64,000 nt of DNA from Actinoallomurus spadix (GCF_024055725.1 NZ_JAMXMX010000024.1:1-64000); one strand, 5' to 3'. Positions 17,301-25,103 are shown, counted from the stretch's first letter. The notes: generated by a model from the letters alone, not told the origin. Made by a program: numbers and translations.

Positions 17301-17497
17301 AGCGGTACATCCACCACGCGGACCGAGGGTCGAGCGTCCATCTCTTCATCCGCGAGTACAAAGGCGACCCATTTACCTACGCAGGCCCGATGACGTACGA
17401 GAGCCATGAGGGGGAACGCCCGATGCGCGTCCGCTGGCAACTAGCCTATGAACTCCCTGCGGACGTCTTTCACTACGCAAAGGTCACGGCAGGGTGA
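14396..17497 (+). CDS. SauUSI-like restriction enzyme (PLD nuclease, SF2 helicase, DUF3427)
   Basis: A 1033-residue protein. The N-terminal third ends in a phospholipase-D-type nuclease domain with HAK (His222, Lys224) and GSSNLS. An SF2 helicase follows: Walker A ATGTGKT (Lys354), DEFH (439-442), LTATPERTDG, and motif VI QQLGRGLR near 643-650. The last 180 residues resemble DUF3427 (TKDEILAAFG, GVRWMPEEQADIFFVTINK, DRAISPTEFQWESQ, HLFIRE). This order is that of SauUSI, the Staphylococcus type IV enzyme that cuts DNA with modified cytosine; DUF3427 is its specificity domain. The start is leaderless. It is divergent from the EACC1-caspase operon, which fits a shared defence island. Modification specificity is not readable. 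Confidence 0.85.
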   Translation: MPEAQPGVYEHLITTAVRRQLQCISDDLVHRKRLGDEDAGAILGRHLSQLVSRALKLAREADNGRDPVAAQVAMANRIAEAIASVMADAVTSDDFVADGHEVLLAVAASRRPDGTVAFPDRPDIPLSTSALLVNGHEQPQVGRQVVKELDSADQVDLLCAFIKWHGLRLIDDSLQRFIERGGRMRVITTTYIGATERRALDRLVGMGAEVKINYETRTTRLHAKAWLFRRASQLDTAYVGSSNLSKTALTDGKEWNVRLARAEQPHLLDTFQATFDEYWADPSFETYVPSRDTQRLDEALKKEAGGPTDLPLQITNIAVTPYPYQREILDEVQAARKLHGHWRNLAVMATGTGKTVVAALDYKRLRAQGAAESLLFVAHRKEILQQSLLTFRQTLQDGSFGELLVDGQRPQEWRHVFASIQSLSRLDIEPDHFDMVIVDEFHHAEAATYTRLLDHLKPKVLLGLTATPERTDGADILHWFDGGKPTVELRLWEALERDLLVPFHYFGIHDATDLSQITWRRGTGYDIAELTNLYTGHDARVSMVIKALADKLANVRDMRAVGFCVSIAHAEFMATRFNQAGIPSVAVTSATDRSAREQTLIDLRNREINVVFTVDLFNEGVDVPQIDTVLFLRPTESATVFLQQLGRGLRFADDKPCLTVLDFVGRQNVNFRFDLRYRALTGDSPRQLERDIHDGFPTLPAGCHIDLDREVSKLVLENLKQALNANKKAILAELRSSAERSLAGFLDESGLELEDLYSGSRGGWVGLRREAGLEQRIPTDPKDDRSLASAIGRMLHIDDPERIGFVRDVFSQNEPPRPATFDHRRRRLLAMLHASVDSSLPLSALARNLARFWRNPARRDEVLEITEVLRARLHRITPPLAEASHIPLRLHATYTKDEILAAFGMEKPRSWVAGVRWMPEEQADIFFVTINKTEDHFSPQTMYSDRAISPTEFQWESQHLTRESSETGQRYIHHADRGSSVHLFIREYKGDPFTYAGPMTYESHEGERPMRVRWQLAYELPADVFHYAKVTAG

Positions 17498-17597
17498 TGT
17501 TGACGATGATCGAATTCTCCTGCTTCATTCAACGCGTCATATCGATGCTAAGCAGCGGGGATACTCTGCCGATGCCCCATAGCTCCACCGGCCACCA

Positions 17598-18407
17598 CTA
17601 ACACGTGATGACCCGCCGATGTGCCGCCCACGCTCGGGCGGCATTAGCCATGTTCCTGATCCACTCCGCCGAATTGCCGTTGGCGATCTCTTCCCACATC
17701 CTCTCGCACGCTTGTGCGAAGACGACTAGTCCCTCCGCTGGCGCGGCCTGCCAGGCGGGCAGGCTTTCCACTACCTGTTCTGCTGAGGTCGCCCTGTGCC
17801 CGTTCCCGATCAGCCTCAGGATGAGGCATGCCGGATCGATCCAACCGGCTCCCCTCGTCGGCCAGGCCCAGTCGATAAGCAACGCCTGGTCATCGGCGAT
17901 CAGCACGTTGAGCGGGTTGTAGTCGGTGTGAAGGAGCCGGTCACCCTTGAGCCATTCCAGATCCGCAGGCGCGTCCACGTACGTCCGCCAGCGATGTTCC
18001 GCCACTTTCACCGGCAGGTCTGGGCACTGGATCGTGCCGAGCGCCGTCATAGCTTCAACGATCTTCGGCAGGTCGGCGGACCCGGGCCGGTAGTCGGCAT
18101 GCCGGCCGTCGATCATCTCGAAGCCGAGCACGTCCCATTCGCCCTGCACCCGCCACAGCAACCGGGACGACAGATGTGCGACGTACGGGTTGATCACCGC
18201 CTCCATGTCCTGGTTCCAGCGCCGCGGGTAGTCGCGATGCAGTCCCTTGACGAAGACAGGCCCGGCCTCGGTAGCCAGTACGGCCGCCACCGCGGAGTTC
18301 AGCCCTTCGGACACGGTCTTCGCCGACCACACCGCGCCGGTGCGCTCCTCGACTGCTGCCCTGGTCCCAGCAGGAAGGTCTTCCCAGTGGATGCGTTCGA
18401 CCGCCAT
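17598..18407 (-). CDS. APH/choline-kinase-like phosphotransferase
   Basis: A 269-residue protein kinase-fold small-molecule kinase. An ATP-binding lobe (GPVFVKGLHRDYPRRWNQDMEAVI) is followed by the catalytic loop RLLHTDYNPLNVLI and metal-binding LLIDWAWPTRGAGWIDPACL, the APH Brenner-type motifs (H-D-x5-N and D-W). ATG 18407 has AAGGGGG 4-5 bases upstream. It is last in the operon with the radical SAM enzyme and the small peptide. Whether it phosphorylates the peptide, a metabolite or an antibiotic cannot be told; similar kinases occur in some RiPP loci and in resistance. Confidence 0.75.
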   Translation of the reverse strand: MAVERIHWEDLPAGTRAAVEERTGAVWSAKTVSEGLNSAVAAVLATEAGPVFVKGLHRDYPRRWNQDMEAVINPYVAHLSSRLLWRVQGEWDVLGFEMIDGRHADYRPGSADLPKIVEAMTALGTIQCPDLPVKVAEHRWRTYVDAPADLEWLKGDRLLHTDYNPLNVLIADDQALLIDWAWPTRGAGWIDPACLILRLIGNGHRATSAEQVVESLPAWQAAPAEGLVVFAQACERMWEEIANGNSAEWIRNMANAARAWAAHRRVITC

Positions 18408-18480
18408 GTGTCCCCCTTGCTGGCCGTGGCGAAGGGCCGCCCCGCGACATCGTAGGGCGGCCCTATCCCTCGGGCGACGG

Positions 18481-18612
18481 TCAGTACGGCTGGTCGTCGC
18501 CGGCACTACACGAGCACATGGCCGTCTTGACCAGCGTGTCGAGGTCGTCGACGAACTCGGGCTCGGACAGTGCCGTAGTCGGCTTGGGTCCAATGACAAG
18601 ATCGATGGTCAT
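18481..18612 (-). CDS. Candidate RiPP precursor peptide
   Basis: A 43-residue peptide whose ATG overlaps the stop of the radical SAM gene by 4 bases (ATGA). It begins MTIDLVIGPKPTTAL, has an acidic leader-like centre (SEPEFVDDLDTLV) and ends in a compact MCSCSAGDDQPY with Cys33 and Cys35. Size, acidic leader and Cys-rich end fit a ribosomally made peptide modified by the coupled radical SAM/SPASM enzyme. I do not recognise the peptide family. The alternative is a small accessory protein, but its fixed position between maturase and kinase favours the precursor role. Confidence 0.7.
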   Translation of the reverse strand: MTIDLVIGPKPTTALSEPEFVDDLDTLVKTAMCSCSAGDDQPY

Positions 18613-19754
18613 CCAGCTACCCCCTCTCTCGATTCCCGGTGCTGGCAGTAGGTCGCCAGCGGAGCTTTGGCCTTGCGGTAGAGCTGCACGAGCGGCATGC
18701 AGGTGCCGCACGTGCTCTGAAGCGAGCAGCCGGTGCATCCGCCTTGCCGGAGGAGGAGCGAGTCTGCGATCTCTCCGAGCCGACGAAGCCCTTCTACGCC
18801 TTCCGCGACGAGCGGGATATTGGGGTTGCGTCCGATCTTGCAGATGCTGGCCGTGCCGTGTGGATCGACGTGGAAGAAGCTGTGGCCGGCGTTGCAGCCG
18901 GTGAACGGCTTGCGCTCCCGGAGATGCTCGACGGACTGCGCGGGCAGCGTCTCTGCACCGCCGTAGATCGTCGGCGCCATGTTCAAGTAGAGGTGGTGCG
19001 GCACTCCGAGCGCGTCGCCCATGGCCTGCATCTGCTCGACCTCATGGGCATTGGTCTTCGTAATGATCAGGCTGAGCTTGAGTGGTAGGCCGGCCTCGTG
19101 CGCTGCGGTCAGCCCGCGGCTGAACGCCTTGAACGCACCCCGCCGCCGGGTCAAGCCGTCGTAGCTCGTCTCCGTCGCGCCATAAACGCTGATCGTGATT
19201 TCGTGCGGTCGCTGCGTCGTCAGCAGCTCGAGGATATTCGGGTTGGCCAGCCTCGAGCCGTTGGTGAGGATCGTCAGCATCATGCCCAGCCGATAGGCCG
19301 TGCGGTAGACGTCCGGGAACAGCTTGTCGATCATCGGCTCTCCGCCCGTGAGCTGAAGCCACAGCACACCGGCATCCCGGAGGATGTACAGCAGCTTCTC
19401 CCGTTCTGGCCAGGCCAGGCCCTCGAAACGCTTGAGCCCGAGATAGCAGTGCTCGCAGTCGTAGTTACAGCCGAGGTTGAGTTCGTAGGTGGCCCGCACA
19501 TACCCGTACGGCGATTCCGCCCGTACGACGGCCGTCTCGTTGAGCGGTCGGTCACTGATGTCGACCTGCCAGCCCCCACGTACGGCATCGACCAGCCACA
19601 TCGGCGCGTGGCCGCCGTCAGTGGCCGTCTGGCAGAGCTCCCGGTACTTGTCGCGGGGGAGCCGCAGGCCGCTGTGGCTGCCCGGCCGCAGCACGAGGTA
19701 GTCACCGGAGAATGGAGAAACGATCAGTTCGTGCACATTCCAGGCGTTATTCAT
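18609..19754 (-). CDS. Radical SAM/SPASM peptide maturase-like protein
   Basis: A 381-residue enzyme. Residues 1-80 form a small N-terminal domain (SPFSGDYLVLRPGSHSGLRL) that may serve as peptide recognition. The radical SAM domain has CNYDCEHC (Cys96, Cys100, Cys103) binding the SAM [4Fe-4S] cluster, TGGEP at 136-140 and TNGSRL at 164-169. The C-terminal region carries seven more Cys (287, 305, 340, 343, 349, 352, 370) in SPASM-like spacing, so auxiliary Fe-S clusters are expected. ATG 19754 has GGGAAGG 6 bases upstream. The small peptide gene follows with a 4-base overlap; the HAD gene lies 107 bases upstream. Confidence 0.88.
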   Translation of the reverse strand: MNNAWNVHELIVSPFSGDYLVLRPGSHSGLRLPRDKYRELCQTATDGGHAPMWLVDAVRGGWQVDISDRPLNETAVVRAESPYGYVRATYELNLGCNYDCEHCYLGLKRFEGLAWPEREKLLYILRDAGVLWLQLTGGEPMIDKLFPDVYRTAYRLGMMLTILTNGSRLANPNILELLTTQRPHEITISVYGATETSYDGLTRRRGAFKAFSRGLTAAHEAGLPLKLSLIITKTNAHEVEQMQAMGDALGVPHHLYLNMAPTIYGGAETLPAQSVEHLRERKPFTGCNAGHSFFHVDPHGTASICKIGRNPNIPLVAEGVEGLRRLGEIADSLLLRQGGCTGCSLQSTCGTCMPLVQLYRKAKAPLATYCQHRESREGVAG

Positions 19755-19861
19755 CGGCCGCCTTCCCGTGAGGGTGACCTTCGCCTGGACAGTAAGACGG
19801 CGGCAGCCTTCAATTCCGGAACCGGGTTACGGGGTAGGAGCCTGGTTCCTGATGCCGCAGC

Positions 19862-20470
19862 TCAGCCGAGCTGAAGAAGCTGTTCGATGCGAGCGATTCC
19901 TGCCTCGACATCGTCGAAGAGCACTACAGCCATGCCCAGCCGTTCGGCCGGGGGCAGGTTGTGCGCGGTGTCGTCGACAAAGACACACTCCGAGGGTGGA
20001 ATGCCCATCTTGTCGGCAGTGAGCTGGTATATATCCTCTCCGGGCTTACGGAGCCCGACTCGGTCGGAGATCACGACAGCGTCGAACCTTTCCTCCAGTC
20101 CGTACCCGTCGTATGGGTTATAGCTGCCAGTCCCCCATGAGTTAGACAAGATCGCGGTAGCGCTACCCGCCGCACGAGCACGGTCGACCAGGTCCAGGAC
20201 CGGTCGGCACGGCCGTAGGTCGGCGAGAATCTCGCCCAGCAGGCCGTCGGCGTCGACGCCCAGGAGTCGCGCCAGCGTCGCTTCATACTCACGCTGCGGC
20301 ATACGTCCATCCTCGACTTGGGCCAGCGCCGCCCGGCCCTCCTCGGAGTTACGCAGGACGTTCTCGACCGCGGCCTCCCCCAGACCTTCCCGGACGCCGA
20401 ATGCCCGCATCGCTCCGTAGAAATCCGTGGTGACCACTCCGCCGAAATCCAGGATCAGTCCCCGATACAA
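19862..20470 (-). CDS. HAD superfamily hydrolase (subclass IA)
   Basis: A 202-residue haloacid-dehalogenase-type phosphatase. Motif I is LILDFGGVVT, motif II is ILSNSWG, motif III is the Lys in VGLRKPGEDIY and motif IV is CVFVDDTAHNL. Motif I reads DFGGV instead of the usual DxDGT, so the second Asp is missing, as in several HAD-IA proteins annotated as epoxide hydrolase N-terminal-like. The TTG start at 20470 is supported by GGAGG 7 bases upstream. It sits 14 bases after the XRE-TPR gene and upstream of the radical SAM enzyme, so it is probably cotranscribed. Confidence 0.82.
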   Translation of the reverse strand: MYRGLILDFGGVVTTDFYGAMRAFGVREGLGEAAVENVLRNSEEGRAALAQVEDGRMPQREYEATLARLLGVDADGLLGEILADLRPCRPVLDLVDRARAAGSATAILSNSWGTGSYNPYDGYGLEERFDAVVISDRVGLRKPGEDIYQLTADKMGIPPSECVFVDDTAHNLPPAERLGMAVVLFDDVEAGIARIEQLLQLG

Positions 20471-20484
20471 CTCTCAGCCTCCGA

Positions 20485-21822
20485 TCACGAGATCGCCTTC
20501 AGCTCGATCAGCTTCTCACCGAGTCGCCGGACCGTCGGCGTCCGGGTCGATCGGACGGTTTCGAACAACCTGGCTACCCGCTTCAGACTGTCGGCGTGCC
20601 GAGTGTCGCTGATGATCTGCAACGCGTCGAGAGCATGTTCGGCGCCATCGTCGACCTTTCGGTCCCGGACGTATGCCTCAGCAAGGTCGATGTGGGCAGT
20701 GCAACGATGCTTGCGCAGTGCTGGATCCAGCCGTCCGAGCGCGGCCAGTAGTTCGTTCTGGGCTTCGGCGTACCGGCCGAGCCGCATGAGCCCACCACCG
20801 CGGTAAGCGGTCACCTTGTCTGCGTTGAACACACCGATGCCGAGCCACGGTCGCGCAGAGCCATCGCGTTGAAGATGGGAGTCGGCCTCCTCCAGCAGCC
20901 GTTCGCAGTTTCGGTCTTCACCGCACGCAGCGTGCATCTCTGAGGCAACGGCCGACAGCCAGCCGTGAGTGACCGGGTGGATCCCACGTTCTGCCAGATA
21001 GAGCGCACCGCGGGCGAAGCCAACGCCGGCTCTGAGGTCACCATCGTAGGAGGAATGGAACGCCCGACAACCAAGGGCGAACGCCAGGAGCTCAGGGTCG
21101 TCGATGTGCTGGCCTGCCCTCGCTGCGACGGCCAAGTACTGCCGGGAGGACTCGAAGTCGCCTAAATCCAGCATCAACATGACGCCGACCAGCGCGGCCA
21201 TCTGCCCGATCATCGACACTACTCGGTCACGGTGCTCGCCAGCGTCGGGAGCAAGCTCCAAGAGTACGTTTAACGTTCCGTAAGCTGGTCCAATCAGCGA
21301 GAACGCTGAGGAAGATCGATAAACCTGGCGATAACCGAGTGTGGCCTGTTCTAAGCCCTTCAGAGTTTCCGTATCCAAACGATGTTGCTGCGACAGAGTC
21401 GTTGCAAGCCGGTCCCCGAGGTCGCGCGGATTGGCCGGATAGCCGCCAAGTAGCTCTAGCATTCCCATGACCGAGGCGGCCGCCTGCCCGAAGAACCAGC
21501 GACGCTTCATCTCAGACCACATCTCCCAGTCTCGCGGATTGATGACCAGGTGCATGAACTTCAGGCTCTGCCGCTGCTCAGGCTGCTCCTCCTCGCCACT
21601 GGCTCCCGTATCCAGGGCGATCAAATGAGCCAGCCGGACACCGAGGAGAGTGGAGATCTTCTGGGCGAGGTTGAGACTGTCGAGGCGTATCACTCCAGTC
21701 TCCACCTTGGACACCCAACTCTCACTTCGCCCGATCAGGTCTCCGAACTGCAACTGTGAGAGCCCCTTGCGCCGCCGAGCCTCCGCCATACGGCGCCCCA
21801 CTACGGTGTCGCGCTCGTTCAT
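20485..21822 (-). CDS. XRE family regulator with TPR-like C-terminal domain
   Basis: A 445-residue regulator. The N-terminal HTH reads RRMAEARRRKGLSQLQFGDLIGRSESWVSKVETG. The remaining roughly 350 residues are helical repeats (for example LLAFALGCRAFHSSYDGDLRAG, RYAEAQNELLAALGRLDP, HIDLAEAYVRDRKVDDGAEHALDAL), typical of TPR-containing peptide-sensing regulators in actinomycetes. ATG 21822 is preceded by GGAGACGG about 7 bases upstream; GTG 21828 is possible. As first gene of the operon with the HAD, radical SAM and peptide genes it is a candidate cluster-specific regulator, possibly sensing the product peptide. Confidence 0.82.
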   Translation of the reverse strand: MNERDTVVGRRMAEARRRKGLSQLQFGDLIGRSESWVSKVETGVIRLDSLNLAQKISTLLGVRLAHLIALDTGASGEEEQPEQRQSLKFMHLVINPRDWEMWSEMKRRWFFGQAAASVMGMLELLGGYPANPRDLGDRLATTLSQQHRLDTETLKGLEQATLGYRQVYRSSSAFSLIGPAYGTLNVLLELAPDAGEHRDRVVSMIGQMAALVGVMLMLDLGDFESSRQYLAVAARAGQHIDDPELLAFALGCRAFHSSYDGDLRAGVGFARGALYLAERGIHPVTHGWLSAVASEMHAACGEDRNCERLLEEADSHLQRDGSARPWLGIGVFNADKVTAYRGGGLMRLGRYAEAQNELLAALGRLDPALRKHRCTAHIDLAEAYVRDRKVDDGAEHALDALQIISDTRHADSLKRVARLFETVRSTRTPTVRRLGEKLIELKAIS

Positions 21823-22011
21823 GGGCACACCGTCTCCGCTGGTGTCGTCCGCTGCTTCCAGGCAGCATCGAAGCTAATGCATCAACCGCTACATGGCCCA
21901 GCACAATAGAAACATCCCCGACCTCCGGAACGCTCGACGTCCTCGAGCCGCAGCTATGCCACGTCCGCGCATGCGCGTCCCGTTCCTGGCGTGCAGTGAC
22001 GGCAGTAGCGA

Positions 22012-22881
22012 TCAGCGTGATGATCTTTCCGGTCGGTCGTCAACCAGATCGTCATTCTCACTGTCGGCGGGAGGGTCGGCGGCGTTGAGTTCGGCGGCGG
22101 TGGCGGCGAGGGCGGCTCGGCGTTTGCGGAGCGTGGCCACGCGTTCGTTGACGGAGAGGGTCTTGTGGGGGGCGGCGTTGACGACGGGGACGCCGCGGTC
22201 GGCGGCGGTGAGGGCGAGGGCCTCGCCGATGTGGGGCATCGTGCATAGGGCGAGGCTGGAGAACAGACCGGCGGTGACGGTCTTCTCCTTGCGGATCCTG
22301 CCCCGGTAGACGATCTCGCAGGCCACCCGGTCCGGGAGCTCGCCCTCCGGAGGGTCCTCCATGCGGTCCTCCAAGTCCACGGACATGGCCATGACGATCT
22401 GGAGGACCTTGGTGACGGCCCACTTGCGGCCGGGGACCGGGGGGAGGCGGTCGCGGAGGTCGTCGATCGCGAAGTCCCAGATGGCGCCGCAGGCGAGCTC
22501 GGTCACCGTGCGGGTGCGTACCTCGGTGACGCGTTCCCACTCGACGTAGTCGCCATCGAAGCCGATGCCGGCCGGGCCCACCGCGATCGCGCCGAACCTG
22601 TCCAGCGGGGCCAGGAGTCGGCCGATCAGCTGGGGGGCCTTCGGGTGCCGGGCGATGATCGCGCCGATCGACAGGCGCCACTCCTCGGTCAGGGGGAGGA
22701 CGGGTGGCGGGACGGACGCGAGCTGTTCCAGCACCCAGTCGTTGCCGTCCCGCGCTTTCGCGGCGGCGGTGCCGCCGACCTGGGCCGCGCCGCGGCCGGT
22801 GACCCGGGCCGCCTTCGCTCCGGTGTCGAGCGCGGCCGAGGCCGTACGCCGGACGTCGCCTACGCGGTCCCTGAGGCCCAT
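22012..22881 (-). CDS. Conserved hypothetical protein
   Basis: A 289-residue soluble protein of unknown function. An Ala/Arg/Gly-rich N-terminal 50 residues precede LPLTEEWRLSIGAIIARHPKAPQLIGRLLAPLDRFGAIAVGPAGIGFDGDYVEWERVTEVRTR, a block with a PH-like look, then VACEIVYRGRIRKEK and a C-terminal helix VNERVATLRKRRAALAATAAEL. ATG 22881 is preceded by GAGGAGGAG 4 bases upstream. It is transcribed alone; the codon use is the normal high-GC type, unlike the defence island. Confidence 0.6.
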   Translation of the reverse strand: MGLRDRVGDVRRTASAALDTGAKAARVTGRGAAQVGGTAAAKARDGNDWVLEQLASVPPPVLPLTEEWRLSIGAIIARHPKAPQLIGRLLAPLDRFGAIAVGPAGIGFDGDYVEWERVTEVRTRTVTELACGAIWDFAIDDLRDRLPPVPGRKWAVTKVLQIVMAMSVDLEDRMEDPPEGELPDRVACEIVYRGRIRKEKTVTAGLFSSLALCTMPHIGEALALTAADRGVPVVNAAPHKTLSVNERVATLRKRRAALAATAAELNAADPPADSENDDLVDDRPERSSR

Positions 22882-22983
22882 CGAGCTCCTCCTCATCCCC
22901 GTCGGTGCGGCCAGAGCCTACTGGGCGGGATAAGAGCCGGTCGAAGCCTGTTCGGTCGACGGGTGAGCGGCGCCCGGCCCACA

Positions 22984-23020
22984 GTGTGATCACTTCGAAC
23001 GAGGCGCTCACCCAGAGGTA
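22984..23020 (+). repeat. Direct repeat copy 1 (5' relic of a gene)
   Basis: 37 bases identical to 25104-25140. In frame it begins GTG ATC ACT and encodes VITSNEALTQRYAAERER, ending at a TAG at 23039-23041. It looks like the start of a lost oxidoreductase gene; some flavin monooxygenases begin similarly, which I hold only weakly. Confidence 0.7.
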
Positions 23021-23110
23021 CGCAGCAGAGCGGGAGCGCTAGCGGGCGAGCGATCACTCTCGTCCGTGCCTGGCCCTAACGGCTGGGCGTTCTCATCTCC
23101 CAGGGGTTCG

Positions 23111-24328
23111 TCACCAGCTGATCGTCACCCGCGTGGCGGGCCGAATGATGAGCATGCCGGGCGCGAGCTCCTCACCAGGGGTACCGGCGGGGTGCGCGGT
23201 GATGATGGGTTGGGAAGGCCGGTCGTTGTCCCATTGGTGCAGCAGGTCGCTGAGGCTGGCGGCGAGCTTGACGCTGTCGGGCCCGTGCGCAATCACGCCG
23301 AGCTCGTTGACGTCCTCGCTGCAGGGGCGTACCGCGATGTAGGCGATCGTGCCGCCGTCGTACAGGCAGGCGCCGGCCCAGCGCCGGGCGGGGTTGATCA
23401 GGCCGCTGTCGCGGGCTGCGGTGGTGACGGCCAGGCGGCCGAACCGGCTGGCGCTGGTGGCCAGCCACAGGTCGAGGTGTTCGACCGGTTCGTCGTCGCG
23501 GACCCGTAGTCCGGTCCAATGCTCATGGGCGGGGTGGGTGAGGGCCTGGGTGAGCAGGTCGTCGTCGTGGGGGTCGCGGGCGTCCAGTTTCAGGACGACG
23601 TCGGGGCTGAGCTGGGTGATGTGGTCGCCGTGGGCGGCGCTGCCGCGCATGGGCACGAACCCGCACACGCGCGCGTGGCTGCTGACCATCCGGCCCGAAG
23701 AATCGAGGTCGAAGGCGATCGAGCGGGTCAGGCCGCTGCCGTGCAGGCGCAGCGGCACGACGATCCGTCCGCCGGGGGCGAGCTGCTCCCACCATGGAGA
23801 GGGGATGTCCCACGCTTTGGCGGTGACGATGATCCTGTCGTACGGGGCGCCGGCGGGATATCCGGCGGCGCCGTCCCCGCAGATCACCTCGACGTTGCGG
23901 TAACCGGCCCTGGCCAGCGCGGCGCGGGCCCCAGCGGTCAGGTCCTCGTCGATCTCGATGGTGACGACTCGACCGGCGTCGCCGGCCACTTCGGCGATCA
24001 GGGCAGCGTTGATGCCGGTAGCCGCACCGATCTCCAGCACCCGGTGGCCGGGGTGGACGTCCAGGTCCTCGAGCTGGGTGGCGACCAGGTTCGGATGGGA
24101 AGCCGAGGAGATCGCGCTGCCGTCGGGGGCTCGTTTGGTGATGACAATTTGCGGGGCGTAGGCGGTCGCCAGGTCGACGCCTCCCAGGAACAGGTGCCGC
24201 GGCACGGCGAGGAACGCCCGCTCTACCTGCGGGGTACGGAACGTGCCGCGCCTGCGGATGTAGTCGACCAAGCCGGCCCGGAGCTGCGCGGGGTCAAGTC
24301 GCGAGGTGCCCATGGTGTCGTTGGTCAC
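23111..24328 (-). CDS. FxLD-type O-methyltransferase (PIMT family)
   Basis: A 405-residue SAM-dependent methyltransferase of the protein-L-isoaspartate type. Residues 1-60 hold LRAGLVDYIRRRGTFRTPQVERAFLAVPRHLFL and the SAM site is HPGHRVLEIGAATGINAAL with VVTIEID. The extended C-terminal half (ARRWAGACLYDGGTIAYIAVRP) is typical of the methyltransferases annotated with FxLD lanthipeptide systems, which methylate Asp and lead to succinimide or isoAsp in known members. GTG 24328 has TACGCT 7 bases upstream, a leaderless arrangement. No lanthipeptide synthetase or FxLD precursor is adjacent, so its substrate is open; the radical SAM peptide 4.5 kb away is one possibility. Confidence 0.78.
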   Translation of the reverse strand: MTNDTMGTSRLDPAQLRAGLVDYIRRRGTFRTPQVERAFLAVPRHLFLGGVDLATAYAPQIVITKRAPDGSAISSASHPNLVATQLEDLDVHPGHRVLEIGAATGINAALIAEVAGDAGRVVTIEIDEDLTAGARAALARAGYRNVEVICGDGAAGYPAGAPYDRIIVTAKAWDIPSPWWEQLAPGGRIVVPLRLHGSGLTRSIAFDLDSSGRMVSSHARVCGFVPMRGSAAHGDHITQLSPDVVLKLDARDPHDDDLLTQALTHPAHEHWTGLRVRDDEPVEHLDLWLATSASRFGRLAVTTAARDSGLINPARRWAGACLYDGGTIAYIAVRPCSEDVNELGVIAHGPDSVKLAASLSDLLHQWDNDRPSQPIITAHPAGTPGEELAPGMLIIRPATRVTISW

Positions 24329-24432
24329 CGCTGTCAGCGTAGCCGCAGGTGCGGCGGCGAGCGGTGCACTTCCGAGGCCGGGAGGCTCCAGGTCCTGGGA
24401 TCACGCCGGTTCCCCCGGTAACCTGCGGCAAC

Positions 24433-24945
24433 GTGGACAGGATCGCCATCATCGGGTGCGGCGGAAGCGGCAAGACAACCATTGCGCGCAGGCTCGGAAC
24501 AACGCTCGATGTCCCCGTCACCCACCTCGACGTCGCCTACTACGACAACGAGTGGAACACCCTGCCGAAGGAGAAGTTCGCCGCGCTCCAGGAGGAACTC
24601 GTCGCGGCCGACCGCTGGGTGATCGACGGGAACTACGCCTCGACAATGCCGATCCGGCTCGAGCGGGCCGACACCGTCATCTTCCTCGACCTGTCACCGC
24701 TCGCCTGCCTATGGGGCGTCGCCCAGCGTCGCCTCCGCCACGGTGGCGGCCAAAACGATCAGACCGGTGTTTACGACCGCATCACCTGGAACTTCATCAC
24801 GTACGTGCGGAACTACCGCCGCACCATGGCACCCCGCGTCCGGTCGCTAATCGCCGAATACGCCGATCACGCCCAGGTCCATGTCGTGAAGTCACGTCAC
24901 GCCGCCAACGCCCTCACCACCCGCATCGAGAGCGGTTCGATCTAG
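24433..24945 (+). CDS. FlaR/topology-modulation-like P-loop kinase
   Basis: A 170-residue small P-loop NTPase: Walker A IIGCGGSGKTTIARRLG, THLDVAYYDNEW, WVIDGNYAS and DTVIFLDLSPLACLWGVAQRR, matching the adenylate-kinase-like family often annotated as DNA topology modulation protein FlaR. The true substrate of the family is not established. GTG 24433 is chosen by the position of the Walker motif; TAACCT lies 8 bases upstream and no Shine-Dalgarno is visible, suggesting a leaderless transcript. Divergent from the methyltransferase gene. Confidence 0.75.
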   Translation: MDRIAIIGCGGSGKTTIARRLGTTLDVPVTHLDVAYYDNEWNTLPKEKFAALQEELVAADRWVIDGNYASTMPIRLERADTVIFLDLSPLACLWGVAQRRLRHGGGQNDQTGVYDRITWNFITYVRNYRRTMAPRVRSLIAEYADHAQVHVVKSRHAANALTTRIESGSI

Positions 24946-24965
24946 TCATTTCCGGGAGGCGATCC

Positions 24966-25061
24966 ATGTCCACCACCAGCCCGTTCCTCGACTCCGTACC
25001 TGTCCTGTACGCGACGTCGGATCCATCCGCCGCTCTGAATGTCTATCTTCGCCTGGCCTAG
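24966..25061 (+). CDS. Small ORF, 31 residues, unknown
   Basis: ATG 24966 has GGGAGG 6 bases upstream and opens a 31-codon frame (starts MSTTSPFLDSVPVLY, ends NVYLRLA). It begins 20 bases after the kinase stop. It has no Cys and no FxLD motif, so I do not call it a lanthipeptide. The good ribosome binding site is the only positive evidence; it could be the start of a gene truncated by the neighbouring duplication. Confidence 0.3.
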   Translation: MSTTSPFLDSVPVLYATSDPSAALNVYLRLA

Positions 25062-25103
25062 CGTGATCATTTGGCTTGCCGAGCGGACGGGGGTCGGCCT
25101 ACT

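Noticed and set aside
14396-17497. Type I or type III restriction subunit
   Set aside because: No methyltransferase or specificity gene is adjacent, and the N-terminal PLD and C-terminal DUF3427 domains fit SauUSI instead.
24966-25061. FxLD lanthipeptide precursor
   Set aside because: It has FLD but not F-x-L-D, and no Cys, so it cannot form lanthionines.
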